Shown piece by piece: positions 61,886 to 64,000 of a DNA stretch of 64,000 nt (positions within the stretch are counted from its first letter, which is position 1; every line of letters begins with the position of its first letter). Source of the DNA: Candidatus Cloacimonetes bacterium 4572_55 (GTDB lineage: Bacteria; 4572-55); contig NBMB01000009.1 of NCBI GenBank assembly GCA_002084765.1, positions 26,415 to 90,414 of the forward strand. The letters run 5' to 3'. The notes under the pieces are model-generated. The model did no database searches and was not told where the DNA came from. It saw nothing but the letters and a program-made list of their open reading frames with translations. Both the position numbers and the translations under genes were made by a program.

Positions 61886-63457
61886 TTAATTATTCACAGT
61901 TATCGGATAGCTCAGAGAAAGCACAAGTGTCTGATCTCCTGTAAAAATCTCTTCTTGAGCTTCATCTTCCAAATCCAATAGATTGCTCGGATCATAATAC
62001 ACATCTACCTTCAACACACGGACCTCGCTTCCATTGTAAGGTTCCTCCTCCGGAGGCGGATCGCCGATTGATCCTGGCGCGACGACGTCAATCTCACGAG
62101 AAGCTTCGCTGGTACCCACAGCCCCCAGAGGCTCATAAGTCCCCCCATTGCGCGATAGCGTGATCTCGTCTCCAAACTGAACGTCTCGCAAACTAAAAAC
62201 CAAACGCAACTGCCGGTCAAAATTCCCAGTCGGGTAATCATGCCCCGCGCTGGTGTTTTCCAGTTTTATCCTAAAATTGAACTCATCGGTAAAATTTATT
62301 TCAGAATTTGGATCCTGCGTAAAAGATATCGAAAGACCCGCCATCAAAAGTTCGATCGATTCATGACTCAGGAAGGTATGCTCCCGAATCAATCGAGCCG
62401 GTCTATTTGGCGCAAGACTTCTCTCTATCGAAGCAACTGGCAACTCTAACGATACTACGGTTCCCATGTGGCAAGATTGGCAGGACTCTTCCCCCCCTGC
62501 AGACGCATATTCTTGCCATTCAGCATAAGTATTTTGATTTTCATACTCATGCGTTTCACCGCCGCCGTATTGGTGACAGACTGCGCACAGAACGCTCTCT
62601 TGTATGTAGCTTTCCGCCTCAAATCTATGATTGACTGTGTTCTCCTCCAGTGCCAGAAAGCCATCCGAACTATAATCGAATGGACCCGCGTAACCCAGGC
62701 TATCATTTTCGATTCCCTCTCTGGGATCGACTCTCACCACATGGCAGGTCACACAATTGACGCCGTGCTGCGGAAACCCGCTCGTTCGATGAGGCGGACG
62801 CTCCGCGATGAGATCTTCGATATTATCAGTCAGCAAAAAAATCGGTTGCGGCGCGTGACATCCCAGGCAATTCTCATCATTTTGATAATTTCCACCATTT
62901 TCGCCGTAAATGGTTGACAAAACTAAATCTGGATCGCTGGAATGACCGCTCTCCAACCACTCGGCTACCATGGACCCATGACAATTCTGACAATTCCCTC
63001 GACTGTTCTCATCTTCTGAGGCAGCGTAACTCACAGCCTCCTCACCGGCAAAAAAGTCATCGGATAGTGTCACCTCTAAGAAAGTCGTCCGGTCGGGATT
63101 TACTTTGAAACCAAAGTGATAATACCACACATGACCATCCGCTTTGAATAACAGATCATAATCTCCAAAAGAGTTGGTATCCGACACGGTAGCTAAAAAA
63201 TGGTTTCCTCCGTTCCCTTGGAAGTCAAAACTTTTATAAAGCCGATACGTCTCATCTTCCGGGTAAAAGACGTACATTTCCAACTCCCCGTTTACTTCGC
63301 TCCCCGCGGATTGCAACTGAATTTTGAAATCCACCCCGCCACTGCCATACTCTGGTGGATCCGTATTAAAAGGAGGCTTGGTAGGTTCATGCTTATCGCA
63401 ACCTACAACTAAAATCAATAAAGAAAAGGTTACAAGTAAAAATATTAAGTTCCTCAT
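61886..63457 (-). CDS. Pentaheme cytochrome c lipoprotein
   Basis: About 523 residues from the ATG at 63457, favoured by G-G-A-G six bases upstream. Signal peptide with lipobox L-V-V-G-C. An N-terminal Ig-like beta domain (about 35-135) is followed by five C-x-x-C-H sites: CQNCH (156), CLGCH (197), CVTCH (235), CAVCH (291) and CQSCH (326). A C-terminal beta domain follows (about 360-523; family-like H-D-Y-P-T-G and E-I-D-V-V-A-P-G). The arrangement recalls the multiheme cytochrome c-554 / octaheme-like electron carriers, without a catalytic motif I can name. It precedes the TonB-dependent receptor by 48 bases, suggesting an outer-membrane-linked redox role. Confidence 0.87.
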   Translation of the reverse strand: MRNLIFLLVTFSLLILVVGCDKHEPTKPPFNTDPPEYGSGGVDFKIQLQSAGSEVNGELEMYVFYPEDETYRLYKSFDFQGNGGNHFLATVSDTNSFGDYDLLFKADGHVWYYHFGFKVNPDRTTFLEVTLSDDFFAGEEAVSYAASEDENSRGNCQNCHGSMVAEWLESGHSSDPDLVLSTIYGENGGNYQNDENCLGCHAPQPIFLLTDNIEDLIAERPPHRTSGFPQHGVNCVTCHVVRVDPREGIENDSLGYAGPFDYSSDGFLALEENTVNHRFEAESYIQESVLCAVCHQYGGGETHEYENQNTYAEWQEYASAGGEESCQSCHMGTVVSLELPVASIERSLAPNRPARLIREHTFLSHESIELLMAGLSISFTQDPNSEINFTDEFNFRIKLENTSAGHDYPTGNFDRQLRLVFSLRDVQFGDEITLSRNGGTYEPLGAVGTSEASREIDVVAPGSIGDPPPEEEPYNGSEVRVLKVDVYYDPSNLLDLEDEAQEEIFTGDQTLVLSLSYPITVNN

Positions 63458-63469
63458 AACGCACTCCAT

Positions 63470-63796
63470 TTCTCGTCATTTTTCCATTATGAGAACCACT
63501 TCCGATTCTCGGTTATTACACAATCTTCAACATTATTTCTCTATAAATCCTTGAAACAATTTAATGCAGGTAAAATGTATATTTTTAATATGTATGATAG
63601 AATGTCTGAAAGAGAGGCAAAATACGACTATTTCCCTCGAGTTTTTAAGACAGACGACCCTTTGTTTCACCAAAGATAAGGCATTTTAAGGTAACGACTC
63701 GAAAAATTTTATTTTTAAATCAAATAAAATTTAAATCAAGCTGTTACCTTAATTATAGAAATTAAAGAAAATTAAAAGAATAAGGAAAACCCAAAT
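63470..63796. other. Intergenic region with inverted repeat
   Basis: No gene seen. TTAAGGTAAC (63686-63695) and GTTACCTTAA (63743-63752) form a perfect 10-base inverted repeat around a very AT-rich 47-base centre, downstream of the TonB fragment. It could be a transcription end signal or an operator for the cytochrome-receptor operon. Confidence 0.4.
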
Positions 63797-64000
63797 TTAT
63801 TTTTCAAGTTCAAATTTAATAATTTGAGATATCCATACACCTACGGGTTTTCCTCTTTGTTTTGCCGGCTTGTATTCCCATTTATTCGGCACGCCTTTCA
63901 TCACAATAGCGTTTCTTACTTTCCCGTTCTCGTCCACGTACACATTCAGAATCACCTTTCCTTCAATTCCTGCTTCCTGAGCCAATTCAGGATATTTCGG
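63797..64000 (-). CDS. TonB C-terminal domain protein (partial, N-terminus off window)
   Basis: The leftward frame enters from the right edge with P-K-Y-P-E-L-A-Q-E-A-G-I-E-G-K-V and ends KPVGVWISQIIKFELEK. This is the TonB C-terminal domain that contacts the TonB box of receptors, and it lies beside a TonB-dependent receptor. The segment between V-M-K-G-V-P and W-E-Y-K-P-A-K-Q-R-G-K-P-V is only two residues long, whereas the family normally has about ten to fifteen there (the L-D-E-A-A-L-E-A-V helix). Either the helix is deleted or this is a divergent energiser. Confidence 0.8.
   Translation of the reverse strand, partial: PKYPELAQEAGIEGKVILNVYVDENGKVRNAIVMKGVPNKWEYKPAKQRGKPVGVWISQIIKFELEK

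Overview
The window reads as a chromosomal piece of a Gram-negative bacterium of the FCB (Bacteroidota-like) assemblage, plausibly a Calditrichota/KSB1-type lineage. This is an inference. It rests on C-terminal FlgD-like/type IX-type sorting domains ending in K/R-M-x-L-L-K, a PorV-type outer membrane protein, a TonB-dependent receptor with an N-terminal carboxypeptidase-regulatory domain, an alternative complex III (ActABCDEF), a fused CcoNO subunit and a clade II (Sec-type) nos cluster. No rRNA, tRNA or CRISPR was seen.

Layout. 1-9.8 kb: housekeeping and envelope genes (lipoyl/octanoyl transferase fragment, TPR protein, BatA-like protein, STAS protein, xerD, mreC, phoH, LysM protein, small lipoprotein, MFS carrier). 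9.9-14.1 kb: a secreted protein with 12 PKD domains. 14.4-17.2 kb: two glycosyltransferases and thiN. 17.4-40.2 kb: one long leftward respiratory block, actABCDEF - ccoNO - ccoP - nosZ(CuA) - nosZ(CuZ) - nosB-like - nosD - nosG - nosH - nosF - nosL - nosY - pentapeptide lipoprotein. 40.9-45.3 kb: membrane pyrophosphatase (rightward) and an indolepyruvate:ferredoxin oxidoreductase pair (leftward). 45.4-50.7 kb: decayed accessory DNA with an IS1182-like transposase remnant, a frame-broken secreted-protein gene, orphan sorting-domain tails and repeats. 50.7-64 kb: a surface/secretion block of two BNR-like secreted proteins, PorV, a large sorted protein, a TonB-dependent receptor, a pentaheme lipoprotein and a TonB C-terminal fragment.

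The main discovery is in the respiratory block. The two adjacent NosZ proteins are complementary degenerates. The upstream one keeps every CuA ligand but has lost five of seven CuZ histidines. The downstream one keeps all seven CuZ histidines but has lost the CuA ligands, is a lipoprotein, and carries a C-terminal cytochrome c domain. Their genes overlap by one base, as expected for equimolar subunits. In ordinary NosZ the CuA of one monomer faces the CuZ of the other, so this pair could be a heterodimer with a single working CuA/CuZ interface.

Next to them, the cbb3-type CcoNO subunit has lost its oxygen-reducing site: both CuB histidines at positions 257/258 are Gln and the heme b3 ligand at 345 is Glu, while the low-spin heme b ligands and the c-type heme remain. 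Taken together I infer a dedicated N2O-respiration chain: menaquinol -> ACIII -> catalytically dead cbb3-derived electron-transfer module -> split NosZ. NosG/NosH could give a second quinol route, and NosD/F/Y/L would assemble the copper site.
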